The notes: a model not told the origin generated them from the letters alone. 64,000 nucleotides of DNA from an uncultured Lachnospiraceae bacterium (GCA_902489925.1 CABUBX010000001.1:1-64000); one strand, 5' to 3'. Positions 52,650-62,274 are shown, counted from the first letter of the stretch. Numbers and translations: made by a program.

Positions 52650-53699
52650 ATGACAGTGCAGGGAAAGAAAAAATTAATATGGCTGTTTAAGACAGCGCTT
52701 GTGACAGCGGGAGTGTATATTTTTTTAAAATATATGCTCTCGATTGTTATGCCTTTTGTGATTGCTTACGCTCTGTGCCGGTTACTGGAACCCGCAGTGC
52801 TTTTTTTATATAAAAAATTTAAAGTGCCTATCGGCATCAGCGGAACGGTGCTTGTCACAGCCGTATTTTCAGGTCTTGTTTTGGCAGCGGGTATTTTGGG
52901 GCGATATTTGCTTGAACAATTAAAAATTATTATTCAAAATGCAGACAGTATGATTTTAAAGTTGTGGGAAATCATCGGAAGTATATGTGACCGTATAAGT
53001 CTGTTTTTTGGATGTTCGTCCGAGCGGTTGTTTGAAGGACTGAAGCTGATGGGCGAAAATGGGATGAAGCTGGCTTCGGAAAATGCTTATATGATTTTAA
53101 AAAACTATGGATATCCTGCGGTTTGCGGCTTTTTATCAATTTTTGTGATTTCGGCAATTTCGGCGGTGGCGGCGGCACTGCTTATTAAAAATAAAAGGCA
53201 GATTGACGGGGACATAAGACAGAGTGAATTTTTCTTTGAGGTATCAGAGATTGCGGCGCGCGTTTGCGATACTGTCGGCTGTTTTTTTAAGGCACAGGCA
53301 ATCATTATTGCGATTGTTGCACTGATATGCGCTGCAGGCTTAAAAATTGCAGGGACAGAATATGCGGTGTTGATTGGTGTAGGAATTGCATTTTTAGATG
53401 CGCTGCCTGTTATTGGCAGCGGAACAATTCTCGTGCCGTGGCTGGTGATTGACTTTTTTATAGGGAACTACAGACATGGTGTGATACTGGCCGTGATTTA
53501 TGGACTTTGTACGGTTGTCAGAGAAGTGCTTGAGGCAAAGCTTATGGGCAGCCGACTTGGCATTAACGAATTTTATATGATGGCAGTGACATTTATCGGA
53601 ATGAAGCTTTTTGGAATTTCGGGAATTATTCTCGGACCTGTAGGACTTATTTTGATACTGGAATTATTATCTCAGTTGAAGAAACGCTATCGTCTGTAA
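52650..53699 (+). CDS. AI-2E family transporter, YtvI-like
   Basis: The 349-aa membrane protein belongs to the AI-2E transporter family, with about seven to eight helices and the C-terminal signature ALPVIGSGTILVPW near residue 255 and GSRLGINEFYMMAVTFIGMKLFG near 310. The sporulation protein YtvI belongs to this family, and the similarity to that group is an inference. ATG 52650 has GGGGTG ahead of it; a GTG at 52641 is in frame. Confidence 0.82.
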   Translation: MTVQGKKKLIWLFKTALVTAGVYIFLKYMLSIVMPFVIAYALCRLLEPAVLFLYKKFKVPIGISGTVLVTAVFSGLVLAAGILGRYLLEQLKIIIQNADSMILKLWEIIGSICDRISLFFGCSSERLFEGLKLMGENGMKLASENAYMILKNYGYPAVCGFLSIFVISAISAVAAALLIKNKRQIDGDIRQSEFFFEVSEIAARVCDTVGCFFKAQAIIIAIVALICAAGLKIAGTEYAVLIGVGIAFLDALPVIGSGTILVPWLVIDFFIGNYRHGVILAVIYGLCTVVREVLEAKLMGSRLGINEFYMMAVTFIGMKLFGISGIILGPVGLILILELLSQLKKRYRL

Positions 53700-53724
53700 A
53701 AAACGGCAATGACCTATGATTTGA

Positions 53725-53753
53725 TTGACAATAATTAATGTCTTGATTATAAT
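53725..53753 (+). promoter_or_regulatory. Promoter of the modABC operon
   Basis: TTGACA (53725-53730), 17-bp spacer, TATAAT (53748-53753): both boxes are perfect consensus. It lies 55 bp before the modA start. Confidence 0.85.
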
Positions 53754-53807
53754 TTAATCATCTTGTGGAAAAACTTTCATAATGCAAAAAATTTTGGAGG
53801 CGAGCAT

Positions 53808-54671
53808 ATGAAGAAGGGTAAGTTTTTTAAGTTTTTGGGAATAGCGGCTTTGGGCTCTCTTTTGCTCACGGGATGCGGCGGAGAAAAAAATACGCAGAGT
53901 AATGCAGATGAGCCTGAAGAAGCGGCCGAACTGAATGTTTTTATTGCAGCAAGCCTTTCAGATGTGATGGGTGAAATTGCAAATGTCTATAATGAGACAC
54001 ATCCGAATGTCAAGATTAATTTTAATGCAGACAGCTCAGGTACGCTGATGACGCAGATTCAGGAAGGCTTTGAATGTGATATTTTCTTTTCAGCGGCACA
54101 AAAACAGATGGATACGCTCGAAAAAGACGGTCTGATTGTCGGGGATACACGTAAAAATGTTGTAAATAATCAGGTGTGTGTCGTGACCTATAAAGGCAGC
54201 GGCTCTAAGGTCACAGGTCTTTCAAATATCGGTGACGCCAAAAGTATCGCGCTTGCAGACGGAAGTGTGCCTGTGGGAAAATATACACGTCAGGCTATGG
54301 TTGCAAGCAAGCTGCTCTCTGAAGCAGAAGATGTATCTAAGATTACAACACAGGAAATTTCAGATGCACTCGGCGGTGTGGAAATCAGCGAGCAGGGTAA
54401 TGTAAGTAAAGTACGGACAGCCGTCATTGAAGGCTCATGTGAGGTTGGCACAGTATATTATTCAGATACATATGGTTTTGAAAGTGATTTGGAGATTATT
54501 GAAAAAGTCAGCTATGAATTAACCGGCGATGTCATTTATCCGGTGTGCCGTATTAAAAATGATAAGGCTGACGAGGCAAAGAATCAAGCGGCCGATGCGT
54601 TTTACGAGTTTATTATTTCTGATGAAGCAAAGGCTATTTTTGACAAATACTTATTTGATACAAATGTATAA
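53808..54671 (+). CDS. modA: Molybdate ABC transporter substrate-binding lipoprotein
   Basis: The 287-aa lipoprotein has a signal peptide and lipobox LTGC around residue 24 and a ModA domain: FIAASLSDVMGEIANVYNE near residue 44, ADSSGTLMTQIQEG near 75 and DIFFSAAQKQMDTLEKDG near 93. It would catch molybdate or tungstate outside the membrane. Start at 53808 follows GGAGG; the longer frame from 53763 has no site. The modB gene overlaps the stop. Confidence 0.92.
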   Translation: MKKGKFFKFLGIAALGSLLLTGCGGEKNTQSNADEPEEAAELNVFIAASLSDVMGEIANVYNETHPNVKINFNADSSGTLMTQIQEGFECDIFFSAAQKQMDTLEKDGLIVGDTRKNVVNNQVCVVTYKGSGSKVTGLSNIGDAKSIALADGSVPVGKYTRQAMVASKLLSEAEDVSKITTQEISDALGGVEISEQGNVSKVRTAVIEGSCEVGTVYYSDTYGFESDLEIIEKVSYELTGDVIYPVCRIKNDKADEAKNQAADAFYEFIISDEAKAIFDKYLFDTNV

Positions 54672-54682
54672 TGGGGGCTTTT

Positions 54683-55378
54683 ATGGATTTTTCTGAGTGG
54701 CTGCGGACACTGGATTGGAGTCCGCTGTTTATTTCAATAAAGACGGGGATTATCGCCGTCTTTATTTCCTTTTTTTTAGGAATATTTGCCGCGTGGAAGG
54801 TTGTTCATACTAAGAGCAGCTTTCGGGCTGTGCTCGACGGCATTTTAACCTTGCCGATGGTTCTTCCGCCGACAGCCTCCGGTTTCTTTTTGCTGATGCT
54901 CTTTAGCCGGCGCCGCCTTGTCGGAGAATTTCTTGACACAACCTTTGATGTTCGCGTTGTCCAAAGCTTTGCCGGCTGTGTGATTGCCGCAGTTGTCATT
55001 GCTTTTCCGTTAATGTATCGAAATGCCCGCGCGGCTTTTGAGCAGACGGATAAGAATCTTGTCTATGCGGGGCGCACACTCGGAATGAAGGAATGGGAAA
55101 TCTTTTGGAAGGTTGTCATACCTGCGGCAAAGCCGGGACTTTTATCGGGCACGGTGCTGACATTTACGAGAGCGCTCGGCGAATATGGGGCAACGTCCAT
55201 GCTTGCGGGGAATATTCCGGGAAAGACCGGAACGATTTCCCAAAAAATTGCGATGGTTATTCAGGATGGCGACTATATGACGGCGGGCTTTTGGACGATG
55301 GTTGTTGTTATCATCGCATTTCTGATTATTTTTTTGATGAATATATTATCGGGCAGCAGGCATCACGGCTTTAGATAG
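54683..55378 (+). CDS. modB: Molybdate ABC transporter permease
   Basis: The 231-aa membrane protein has five predicted helices and the ModB EAA-like loop RTLGMKEWEIFWKVVIPAA near residue 130, with PPTASGFFLL near 65. The start at 54683 fits the GGGGG upstream; an ATG at 54671 overlaps the modA stop and would add four residues. ModC follows 10 bp after. Confidence 0.9.
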   Translation: MDFSEWLRTLDWSPLFISIKTGIIAVFISFFLGIFAAWKVVHTKSSFRAVLDGILTLPMVLPPTASGFFLLMLFSRRRLVGEFLDTTFDVRVVQSFAGCVIAAVVIAFPLMYRNARAAFEQTDKNLVYAGRTLGMKEWEIFWKVVIPAAKPGLLSGTVLTFTRALGEYGATSMLAGNIPGKTGTISQKIAMVIQDGDYMTAGFWTMVVVIIAFLIIFLMNILSGSRHHGFR

Positions 55379-55388
55379 GGTGTGTAGA

Positions 55389-56456
55389 ATGAGTATTAAG
55401 ATAAAGATAAAAAAGACGTTTAAGGATTTTGTGCTGGATGTTGATTTTTCAACAGATGCAAAGCAGCTTGGGATTTTGGGGGCATCGGGCTGCGGAAAGA
55501 GCATGACATTAAAGTGCATTGCCGGTATTGAAATGCCGGATGAGGGGCAGATTATTGTTGATGGACGTGTGTTGTTTGACTCGGCAGCGAAAATTAATCT
55601 GCCGCCTCAGGAAAGGCAAATCGGTTATCTTTTTCAAAATTATGCGCTTTTTCCGACAATGACTGTACTTCAAAATGTGGCGGCGGGAATCCGTGAAAAA
55701 AAGGAAGTTCGAAAAATGTTAGCCCGTAAGGTGCTTGAACGCATGGGGCTGTCCGGTTTTGAAGGGCGGTATCCGGATGAATTATCCGGAGGGCAGCAGC
55801 AGCGCGTGGCGTTGGCGCGTATGTTGGCTGCAAAACCGCAGATGATTTTGCTGGATGAACCGTTTTCGGCGCTGGATGCTTATTTGAAGGATGCACTGCT
55901 TAGGGAAATGAAAACGATAACGGATAATTTTGAAGGTCATGTCATTATGGTTTCCCACAGCCGTGATGAGCTCTATCGGCTGTGCAGGCATATGGCGGTG
56001 ATGGATTGCGGACATGTGCTGCATATTGACGGGACAAAGGCTTTATTTAATAATCCTGTTTATGTTCAGGCCGCAAGGCTTACAGGATGTAAAAACATAT
56101 CTGAAATTGAGCGGCTTGGTCCATATGAAATTTATGCAAAGGCATGGGGACTTACATTCAAGACAGCCATACCTGTGACGGAGGATATTGCGTATGTCGG
56201 CATACGGGCGCATCATTTTAAGGCAGAGTGTAACGGTGTGTATGAAGCTAATGCATTTTTGGCGGTGCTTGAAGCTGCTGATGAATCTCCCTTTGAATTT
56301 CATTATTTTATGAAGAATATCGCGGCGCCGGAAAAAGAAGCTGTCTGGTGGAAGATACCGAAGCTTTCTGCGGATGAGGCATCGGAAGGAAAGTTTCAGG
56401 TATATTTATCTGTAAAGCCGGAGGATTTGATGTTATTGAAAAAAACGTTTGTGTGA
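55389..56456 (+). CDS. modC: Molybdate ABC transporter ATPase
   Basis: The 355-aa ATPase has Walker A GASGCGKS near residue 35, the signature LSGGQQQRVALARM near 135 and Walker B MILLDEPFSALD near 155. A C-terminal regulatory region of about 120 residues follows but does not show a clear TOBE/MOBE motif. ATG 55389 follows AGGGTG. The stop lies inside the palindrome that heads the trxA promoter. Confidence 0.9.
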   Translation: MSIKIKIKKTFKDFVLDVDFSTDAKQLGILGASGCGKSMTLKCIAGIEMPDEGQIIVDGRVLFDSAAKINLPPQERQIGYLFQNYALFPTMTVLQNVAAGIREKKEVRKMLARKVLERMGLSGFEGRYPDELSGGQQQRVALARMLAAKPQMILLDEPFSALDAYLKDALLREMKTITDNFEGHVIMVSHSRDELYRLCRHMAVMDCGHVLHIDGTKALFNNPVYVQAARLTGCKNISEIERLGPYEIYAKAWGLTFKTAIPVTEDIAYVGIRAHHFKAECNGVYEANAFLAVLEAADESPFEFHYFMKNIAAPEKEAVWWKIPKLSADEASEGKFQVYLSVKPEDLMLLKKTFV

Positions 56457-56492
56457 CAAAGTCACAGAATAATTAAAAATATTGGGTATAAT
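56452..56492 (+). promoter_or_regulatory. Crp/Fnr-type site and trxA promoter
   Basis: The palindrome TGTGAC-AAA-GTCACA (56452-56466) is followed by a TATAAT at 56487-56492 with no recognisable -35 box. The predicted start is near 56499, so the palindrome is centred about 40 bp upstream, the position of class II Crp/Fnr activators. The palindrome overlaps the modC stop codon. Confidence 0.7.
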
Positions 56493-56548
56493 AAGAGCAT
56501 AAAGAAAAACAAAAATAAAGAAGATTTTAAATCTCAGGAGGTATAAAT

Positions 56549-56857
56549 ATGAGCGTTGTAAAATTAACATCAGCAAATTTTGAACAGGAAGTTTTAAAAG
56601 CAGATAAGAAGGTTTTAATTGATTTTTATGCAGACTGGTGCGGTCCATGCCGCATGCTTTCACCGGTTGTTGATGAGTTGGCAGAGGAGATGCCGGAGAT
56701 TAAAGTATGTAAAGTCAATGTGGATGACGAGCCTGAATTGGCAATGCGCTACAGGGCAATGACAATTCCGATGCTTGTTGTTGTTGAGAACGGTCAGGTT
56801 GTCACAACATCTGTAGGCGCAAAGCCAAAGGCAGCTGTAAAGAAGCTGTTAGGCTGA
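56549..56857 (+). CDS. trxA: Thioredoxin
   Basis: The 102-aa cytosolic thioredoxin has the redox active site WCGPC near residue 31 inside the FYADWCGPCRML motif, and the cis-Pro in TIPMLVVV near 74. It reduces protein disulfides and is itself reduced by thioredoxin reductase (trxB, 800 bp away). AGGAGG lies 6 bases before the ATG. It is convergent with the Crp/Fnr gene, with 11 bp between the stops. Confidence 0.95.
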   Translation: MSVVKLTSANFEQEVLKADKKVLIDFYADWCGPCRMLSPVVDELAEEMPEIKVCKVNVDDEPELAMRYRAMTIPMLVVVENGQVVTTSVGAKPKAAVKKLLG

Positions 56858-56868
56858 TAATGAGTTGT

Positions 56869-57543
56869 TTATAAAAGGGCGGTGAGACTTTCCTTATCAT
56901 CAATACGGATACCGCCCCGTGACAATGTCACATAGCCTTCGTTGGTGAAGTATTTTAACATTCTCGAGACGACTTCACGGGCAGAACCCATATATTTGGC
57001 AATCTGTTCGTGAGTCATCTTCAGAGAGTCGGAGTGATTTTTAGCTGTCTCGTCTAAAAGAAATGCGGCGAGACGCTTATCAAAGCTTGTAAAGAGAATA
57101 TCCTGCATTGTCCACATGACATCAGAAAAACGTTCTGCGGCAAGCTTATAAATAAAACATTCCACATATATATTATCAGAGGAAAGCAGGGAAAGCGCCG
57201 ATGAGGCCAATTGGATGACCCGGCAATCTGATTCGGCTTCAATGCATACATCAAAGGTGATGGATTTTAAGATGCAGGAAGCCGACATGACGCATATATC
57301 CCCTTTGGACAGACGGTAAAGTGTGACTTCTTTGCCTTCCTCTGATAAGATATAAACACGGATGGTGCCGGACTGGATAAGAAGAAGTCCGATGCACTCG
57401 AAGGTACTGCTTAATATGGATTCCCCTCTTTGATATTCATGTTGTGTCGTATAATTTAAAAGCAGATTCCGTTCACGTTCGGAGAGCTTGCCCCAAAAGG
57501 GCAGGCTTTCTGTGATAAAATCAGACAAATCTTTAGATAACAT
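56869..57543 (-). CDS. Crp/Fnr family regulator between trxA and trxB
   Basis: The 224-aa regulator has an N-terminal cyclic-nucleotide-binding-like domain (ECIGLLLIQSGTIRVYILSEEGKEVTLYRL) and a C-terminal winged helix with the recognition helix EQIAKYMGSAREVVSRMLKYF near residue 180. Several cysteines in the effector domain (ICVMSASCILKSITFDVCIEAESDC) raise the option of redox sensing, an inference. The start at 57543 follows GGAGGAA; a longer frame lacks one. It is divergent from trxB and convergent with trxA, and a Crp-like palindrome heads trxA. Confidence 0.88.
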   Translation of the reverse strand: MLSKDLSDFITESLPFWGKLSERERNLLLNYTTQHEYQRGESILSSTFECIGLLLIQSGTIRVYILSEEGKEVTLYRLSKGDICVMSASCILKSITFDVCIEAESDCRVIQLASSALSLLSSDNIYVECFIYKLAAERFSDVMWTMQDILFTSFDKRLAAFLLDETAKNHSDSLKMTHEQIAKYMGSAREVVSRMLKYFTNEGYVTLSRGGIRIDDKESLTALL

Positions 57544-57563
57544 ATAAATTCCTCCCAACATAT

Positions 57564-57608
57564 CGGTCGGATGGCGACCGTCGGTATACTTATATACTAT
57601 CATACCGA
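57564..57608. promoter_or_regulatory. Inverted repeats in the crp-trxB divergent region
   Basis: CGGTCG/CGACCG (57564-57569 and 57575-57580) and TCGGTAT/ATACCGA (57581-57587 and 57602-57608) are inverted repeats in the region between the two divergent genes. They may be operators or leader hairpins. They do not match the TGTGAC palindrome before trxA. Confidence 0.55.
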
Positions 57609-57646
57609 ATATTTGGGAGATTATCAAGCAAATGGAGGTTGATTCG

Positions 57647-58552
57647 ATGATTTATGATATGATTATTGTTGGTGCGGGCACAGCCGGTTTATCGGCGGCA
57701 ATTTACGGTGCAAGAGCAGGAAAAAAGGTGCTTGTTCTTGAAGCCAATACTTACGGCGGACAGATTGTCCGTTCACCGGAGGTTGAAAATTATCCGGGCA
57801 TTGCTCACATTTCAGGTTATGAATTTGCCCAGAATCTTTATGAACAGGCTGTTAATTTAGGCGCTGAGGTTGAGTTTGAAAATGTTGTGGAAATCCGCGC
57901 AGATGGCCGTGAAAAATATGTTGTCACAGAAGATAACGAATATACAGCGCTTTCTGTTATTTTGGCGACAGGTGCCATTAACCGTCCGCTTGGTGTTGAG
58001 GGCGAGGATGATTTTGTCGGTGCGGGCATTTCCTACTGTGCAACATGCGACGGTGCGTTTTTCAAGGGCAAGGATGTTGCGGTTGTCGGCGGCGGCAGCA
58101 CAGCGCTTGAGGATGCTTTGTTTTTATCAGCCTATTGCAGAAAGGTTTATTTGATTCACCGCAGAGATGCTTTTCGCGGCGAACAGAAATATGTTGATAA
58201 CTTAAAGACGAAGGACAATATTGAATTTGTTTTAAACAGTCAGGTGACAGCCCTTCATGGTGACAGTTTCCTTGAGGCGGTGGAGGTCAAAGATAAGGTC
58301 AGCGGCGAGACAAGGACAATTCCGGTATCCGGACTTTTCGTGGCCATTGGACAGATGCCTCAAAATGATTCCTTTGCCAATTTAATTCAGCTTGATAAGA
58401 GCGGCTATATTGCGGCGGGAGAAGATTGCCGCACAAATGTTGAGGGTATATTTACAGCAGGTGACTGCCGGACAAAAACAGTGCGTCAGCTGACAACGGC
58501 AGCTTCTGACGGTGCGACTGCGGCGCTGGCGGCCTGTGAATATTTGGGATAA
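57647..58552 (+). CDS. trxB: Thioredoxin reductase
   Basis: The 301-aa FAD/NAD(P)H oxidoreductase has the FAD-binding GAGTAGLSAAIYGARAG near residue 10, the redox pair in YCATCDGAFF near 130, the NAD(P)H-binding VVGGGSTALEDA near 150 and the C-terminal FAD motif GIFTAGDCRTKTVRQ near 270. The start at 57647 follows GGAGG; a longer version begins inside that site. It would recycle TrxA. Confidence 0.95.
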   Translation: MIYDMIIVGAGTAGLSAAIYGARAGKKVLVLEANTYGGQIVRSPEVENYPGIAHISGYEFAQNLYEQAVNLGAEVEFENVVEIRADGREKYVVTEDNEYTALSVILATGAINRPLGVEGEDDFVGAGISYCATCDGAFFKGKDVAVVGGGSTALEDALFLSAYCRKVYLIHRRDAFRGEQKYVDNLKTKDNIEFVLNSQVTALHGDSFLEAVEVKDKVSGETRTIPVSGLFVAIGQMPQNDSFANLIQLDKSGYIAAGEDCRTNVEGIFTAGDCRTKTVRQLTTAASDGATAALAACEYLG

Positions 58553-58576
58553 AATAAAAACCGTCTGTAAGAGTGC

Positions 58577-58605
58577 TTGACAAATTTTTGCGGATATCCT
58601 ATATT
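58577..58605 (+). promoter_or_regulatory. Promoter of the T-box-proS unit
   Basis: TTGACA (58577-58582), 17-bp spacer, TATATT (58600-58605). Transcription would start near 58612. Confidence 0.8.
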
Positions 58606-58611
58606 TATAGA

Positions 58612-58869
58612 CAGAAGTGACGTTGAACAGGATTAGTACAGAGTGAAAGATGCTACAGAGAAGAAACGGCGGCTGAGAGTTTCTGCCTCGGAAGCTTTGG
58701 AACCTACCTCGGAGTTCCGTATGAAAATACGGCGTATGCCGGCGTTAACGGTATTTGAGAGAGCTGTCAAAAGACAGCTAATAAGGGTGGTACCGCCGAA
58801 AGAAAGTATATGATAAGCCTTTTGGTCCCTTTGTTTTGCAAATGCAGGCAGGGTCAGAAGGCTTTTTTT
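58612..58869 (+). promoter_or_regulatory. T-box leader of proS
   Basis: The leader carries the conserved T-box sequence AGGGTGGTACCGCC at 58784-58797 and begins with a Stem I-like region (GAACAGGATTAGTACAG). A strong terminator follows (AGCCTTTTGG-TCCC pairing with GGG-TCAGAAGGCT, then seven T at 58862-58868). A CCT within GGAACCTACC near 58709-58718 is a candidate proline specifier; this reading is tentative. Uncharged tRNA-Pro would favour antitermination and proS expression. Confidence 0.85.
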
Positions 58870-58928
58870 GTTGCAGAAGCCTGCACGCAGCAAAATTTGT
58901 ACTAAATTTTCGTGAGAGGAGAAAAATA

Positions 58929-60362
58929 ATGGCAAAGGATAAGAAGTTAGTTGAAGCGATTACTTCGATGGAAGAAGATTTCGCGCAGTGGTACACAGAC
59001 GTTGTGAAAAAAGCGGATTTAATTGATTACACAAGCGTTAAGGGCTGCATGGTATTTAAACCGGCAGGCTACGCAATTTGGGAAAATATTCAGAAAGAGC
59101 TGGATGCAAGATTTAAAGCGACAGGTGTTGAGAATGTTTATCTGCCGATGTTTATTCCTGAAAGTCTTCTCCAGAAGGAAAAGGACCATGTTGAAGGTTT
59201 TGCACCGGAGGTTGCATGGGTGACACATGGCGGACTTGAACCGCTTCAGGAGAGAATGTGTGTCAGACCGACATCAGAGACACTTTTCTGTGATTTTTAT
59301 GCAAAGGATATTCAGTCTTACAGAGATTTGCCGAAGGTGTATAACCAGTGGTGCTCTGTTGTGCGCTGGGAGAAGGAGACGCGTCCGTTTTTACGTTCAA
59401 GAGAATTTTTATGGCAGGAAGGCCACACAGCACACGCTACAGCCGAGGAGGCAGAGGAAAGAACAGAGCAGATGCTTCATCTGTATGCAGACTTCTGCGA
59501 GGAGGTGCTTGCAATCCCTGTAATTCGCGGACGTAAGACAGATAAGGAAAAGTTTGCGGGCGCTGAGGCAACATATACAATCGAAGCATTGATGCACGAC
59601 GGCAAAGCGCTTCAGTCCGGTACAAGCCATAACTTTGGTGACGGTTTTGCGAAGGCTTTCGGTATTCAGTATACTGATAAAGAGAATAAATTGCAGTATG
59701 TTCATCAGACATCATGGGGAATGACAACACGTCTTATCGGTGCGGTGATTATGGTGCACGGTGATAACAGCGGTCTTGTACTTCCGCCGAAGATTGCACC
59801 GACACAGGTCATGATTATTCCGATTGCACAGCATAAGGAGGGCGTGCTTGATAAGGCTTATGAATTAAAGAGCAGACTCGGCGATTTCAGAGTTAAGGTT
59901 GATGATTCTGAAAAGAGTCCGGGATGGAAGTTCTCTGAGGCAGAGATGCGCGGTATTCCTGTAAGAATTGAGCTTGGACCAAAGGATATTGAAGCAAATC
60001 AGGCAGTCCTTGTGCGCCGTGATACGAGAGAAAAGCAGATTGTAGCTTTGGATGCACTTGAGACTGAGGTTGCAAAAGTGCTTGAAACGATGCAAAAAGA
60101 GATGCTTGAGCGTGCAAGAGCACATCGCGACAGTCATACTTATACAGCAGTAAATTACGACGAGTTTAAAGACATTGTTGCCAATAAACCGGGCTTTGTT
60201 AAAGCTATGTGGTGCGGTGACCGCGCATGTGAGGATAAGATTAAAGAAGAAACAACAGCGACTTCAAGATGTATGCCGTTTAATCAGGAGAAGGTGTCCG
60301 ACGTATGTGTATGCTGCAAAAAACCTGCCAAGGCGATGGTTTACTGGGGTAAGGCTTATTAA
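58929..60362 (+). CDS. proS: Prolyl-tRNA synthetase, short archaeal/eukaryal type
   Basis: The 477-aa class II synthetase lacks the large insertion domain of the long bacterial type. It has the N-terminal [21 protein letters not shown], the motif 2 region [11 protein letters not shown] near residue 112 and motif 3-like [14 protein letters not shown] near 235, and ends with a C-terminal zinc-type domain ([16 protein letters not shown], then CVCCKK) and a final Tyr (YWGKAY), all features of the archaeal-type enzymes. ATG 58929 follows GAGAGGAG. The T-box leader lies directly upstream. Confidence 0.95.
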   Translation: MAKDKKLVEAITSMEEDFAQWYTDVVKKADLIDYTSVKGCMVFKPAGYAIWENIQKELDARFKATGVENVYLPMFIPESLLQKEKDHVEGFAPEVAWVTHGGLEPLQERMCVRPTSETLFCDFYAKDIQSYRDLPKVYNQWCSVVRWEKETRPFLRSREFLWQEGHTAHATAEEAEERTEQMLHLYADFCEEVLAIPVIRGRKTDKEKFAGAEATYTIEALMHDGKALQSGTSHNFGDGFAKAFGIQYTDKENKLQYVHQTSWGMTTRLIGAVIMVHGDNSGLVLPPKIAPTQVMIIPIAQHKEGVLDKAYELKSRLGDFRVKVDDSEKSPGWKFSEAEMRGIPVRIELGPKDIEANQAVLVRRDTREKQIVALDALETEVAKVLETMQKEMLERARAHRDSHTYTAVNYDEFKDIVANKPGFVKAMWCGDRACEDKIKEETTATSRCMPFNQEKVSDVCVCCKKPAKAMVYWGKAY

Positions 60363-60412
60363 TTAAGGCTGTAAAAAATAAACTGAATTAATAAACAGAG
60401 TTAAAAGGGAAT

Positions 60413-60477
60413 CTCTGACAGAACAGACTGGTCTTTAGCAAATCTGTTCTTTGGGGCTTCCTTTTTTATTCTAAATA
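60413..60477 (+). terminator. Terminator of proS
   Basis: The hairpin pairs AAAAGG with CCTTTT and, inside it, AGAACAGA with TCTGTTCT. A T-run (TTTTTT) follows. Confidence 0.75.
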
Positions 60478-60569
60478 ATTTCTGAAAATTTAACAGATTG
60501 TTTATCCTTTTCGGGCATAGTAAAGGTATAATAGCGATAGATACAGCAGTTCATAGAAAGGGGATTGTT

Positions 60570-62189
60570 ATGGGACAGAAATTATTTTATAACGGAAATA
60601 TTTTAACGATGGCAGAAGTGATGACGGAGAGTGCTGTGCTGACAGAGAACGGGCGTATTTTATTTGTCGGAAGTTTTTCTATGGCAAAGGAATTGGCAGC
60701 CGAGGATGCCGAGATGATTGATTTACAGGGAAAGACAATGCTTCCGGGATTTATTGACGGTCACAGTCATATTACGGCTTTTGCCAATACACTGGCACTT
60801 GTAAATCTTAACGGGGCAAAAAGCTTTGATGAGATGCTTTGTCGGATTGAGGGTTTTATTGCGGAAAATAAACCGGAAAAAGGTCAGTGGATTATGGGTT
60901 TTGGCTATGACCATAACTTTTTTGCGGAAGGCCGTCATCCGGACAGGTTTGTGCTGGATAAGCTCGGTGATGACTACTGCATCGCGATTACACATGCTTC
61001 CGGTCATATGGGCGTATTAAACAGCCGTGCACTTTCGGAGGCCGGGGTTAATGCGGAAACGAAAGATATACAAGGCGGTGTGATTGGCAGAATTGAGGGA
61101 AGCACAGAGCCAAACGGGTACCTTGAAGAAGCAGCGTTTATGACGCTTGGTGCGGGAAAGATGCCGGCGCCGGAGGCGGCGCAGCTTGTTCGCCTGATGG
61201 CAAAAGCACAGGATATTTATTTCAGCTATGGTATCACAACGATACAGGACGGAATGACAAAGGAAAAAGAGTGGCAGATGCTTGAGCTATTTTCAAAGAG
61301 CGGTCAGATGAAAGCGGATATGGTTGCTTATGTAGATATTAAAGACCATGCTGGTATGGTGGAAACTTATGAAAAATATGTGGATAAATATGATAATCAT
61401 TTGAAAATCGGTGGATATAAGCTGTTTTTGGACGGTTCTCCACAGGGAAGAACAGCGTGGATGAGTGCTCCTTATCAGTCTTTAGAAGATTCTGAGAAGC
61501 CGGAGGCGTCGGGCTATTGCGGTTATCCGATTTATACCGACGCACAGGTTGAAGTTTTTATGGAGACAGCGGTCACATCAGGACATCAGATTCTTGTGCA
61601 CTGCAACGGGGATGCGGCAGCAGAGCAGATGCTTCGCGCTTATAAAAAGGCTTTGAATAAACACCGTGACAGTAAGCCGGTTCGTCCTGTGATGGTTCAT
61701 GCACAGCTTGCAAGGGCTGACCAGCTGAAGGAGATGGCAGAGGTCGGTATGTTGGCATCGTTTTTTATTGCCCATACGTATTATTGGGGCGATATCCATT
61801 TGAAAAATTTTGGCAGGGACAGGGCGCAAAAGATAAGCAGTGCAAGGACGGCACAAAAAGAAGGCGTTGTCTATACATTCCATCAGGATACGCCGGTAAT
61901 TTTGCCGGATATGCTTGAGACGATATGGTGCGCTATGAACCGAAAGACAAGAGAGGGCATTGTGCTCGGCGAAGAAGAAAAGATATCTGTGACGGATGCC
62001 TTAAAAGCAGTTACGATTAATGCAGCTTATCAGTATTTTGAGGAGGATGAAAAAGGAAGTATTGAGGCAGGGAAGAAGGCAGATTTTGTGATACTCGATA
62101 AAAATCCTCTGGAGGTGCCTAAGGAAAGCCTGAGAGATATTCATGTCGTGGAGACGATAAAAGACGGGGAAACTGTATTTAGGGCATAA
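60570..62189 (+). CDS. Amidohydrolase, YtcJ-like (amidohydrolase family 3)
   Basis: The 539-aa metal-dependent hydrolase has the early metal site LPGFIDGHSHI near residue 59, the IAITHASGHMG segment near 141, a later VHCNGDAA near 345 and TFHQDTPVILPD near 440. The start at 60570 follows AAAGGGG; the longer frame has none. YtcJ-like proteins have few known substrates; a cyclic amide or urethane is a guess. It seems to be a single gene, since a terminator lies before it and cca follows after a gap of 85 bp. Confidence 0.85.
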   Translation: MGQKLFYNGNILTMAEVMTESAVLTENGRILFVGSFSMAKELAAEDAEMIDLQGKTMLPGFIDGHSHITAFANTLALVNLNGAKSFDEMLCRIEGFIAENKPEKGQWIMGFGYDHNFFAEGRHPDRFVLDKLGDDYCIAITHASGHMGVLNSRALSEAGVNAETKDIQGGVIGRIEGSTEPNGYLEEAAFMTLGAGKMPAPEAAQLVRLMAKAQDIYFSYGITTIQDGMTKEKEWQMLELFSKSGQMKADMVAYVDIKDHAGMVETYEKYVDKYDNHLKIGGYKLFLDGSPQGRTAWMSAPYQSLEDSEKPEASGYCGYPIYTDAQVEVFMETAVTSGHQILVHCNGDAAAEQMLRAYKKALNKHRDSKPVRPVMVHAQLARADQLKEMAEVGMLASFFIAHTYYWGDIHLKNFGRDRAQKISSARTAQKEGVVYTFHQDTPVILPDMLETIWCAMNRKTREGIVLGEEEKISVTDALKAVTINAAYQYFEEDEKGSIEAGKKADFVILDKNPLEVPKESLRDIHVVETIKDGETVFRA

Positions 62190-62274
62190 ATCCAAGCGTT
62201 TCTCAGAATTTACTCCTGTACGTTCCTGTAAAAATAGTGTAAAATAGGAAAAAGACGCAAGAGGAGGAAAAAAT

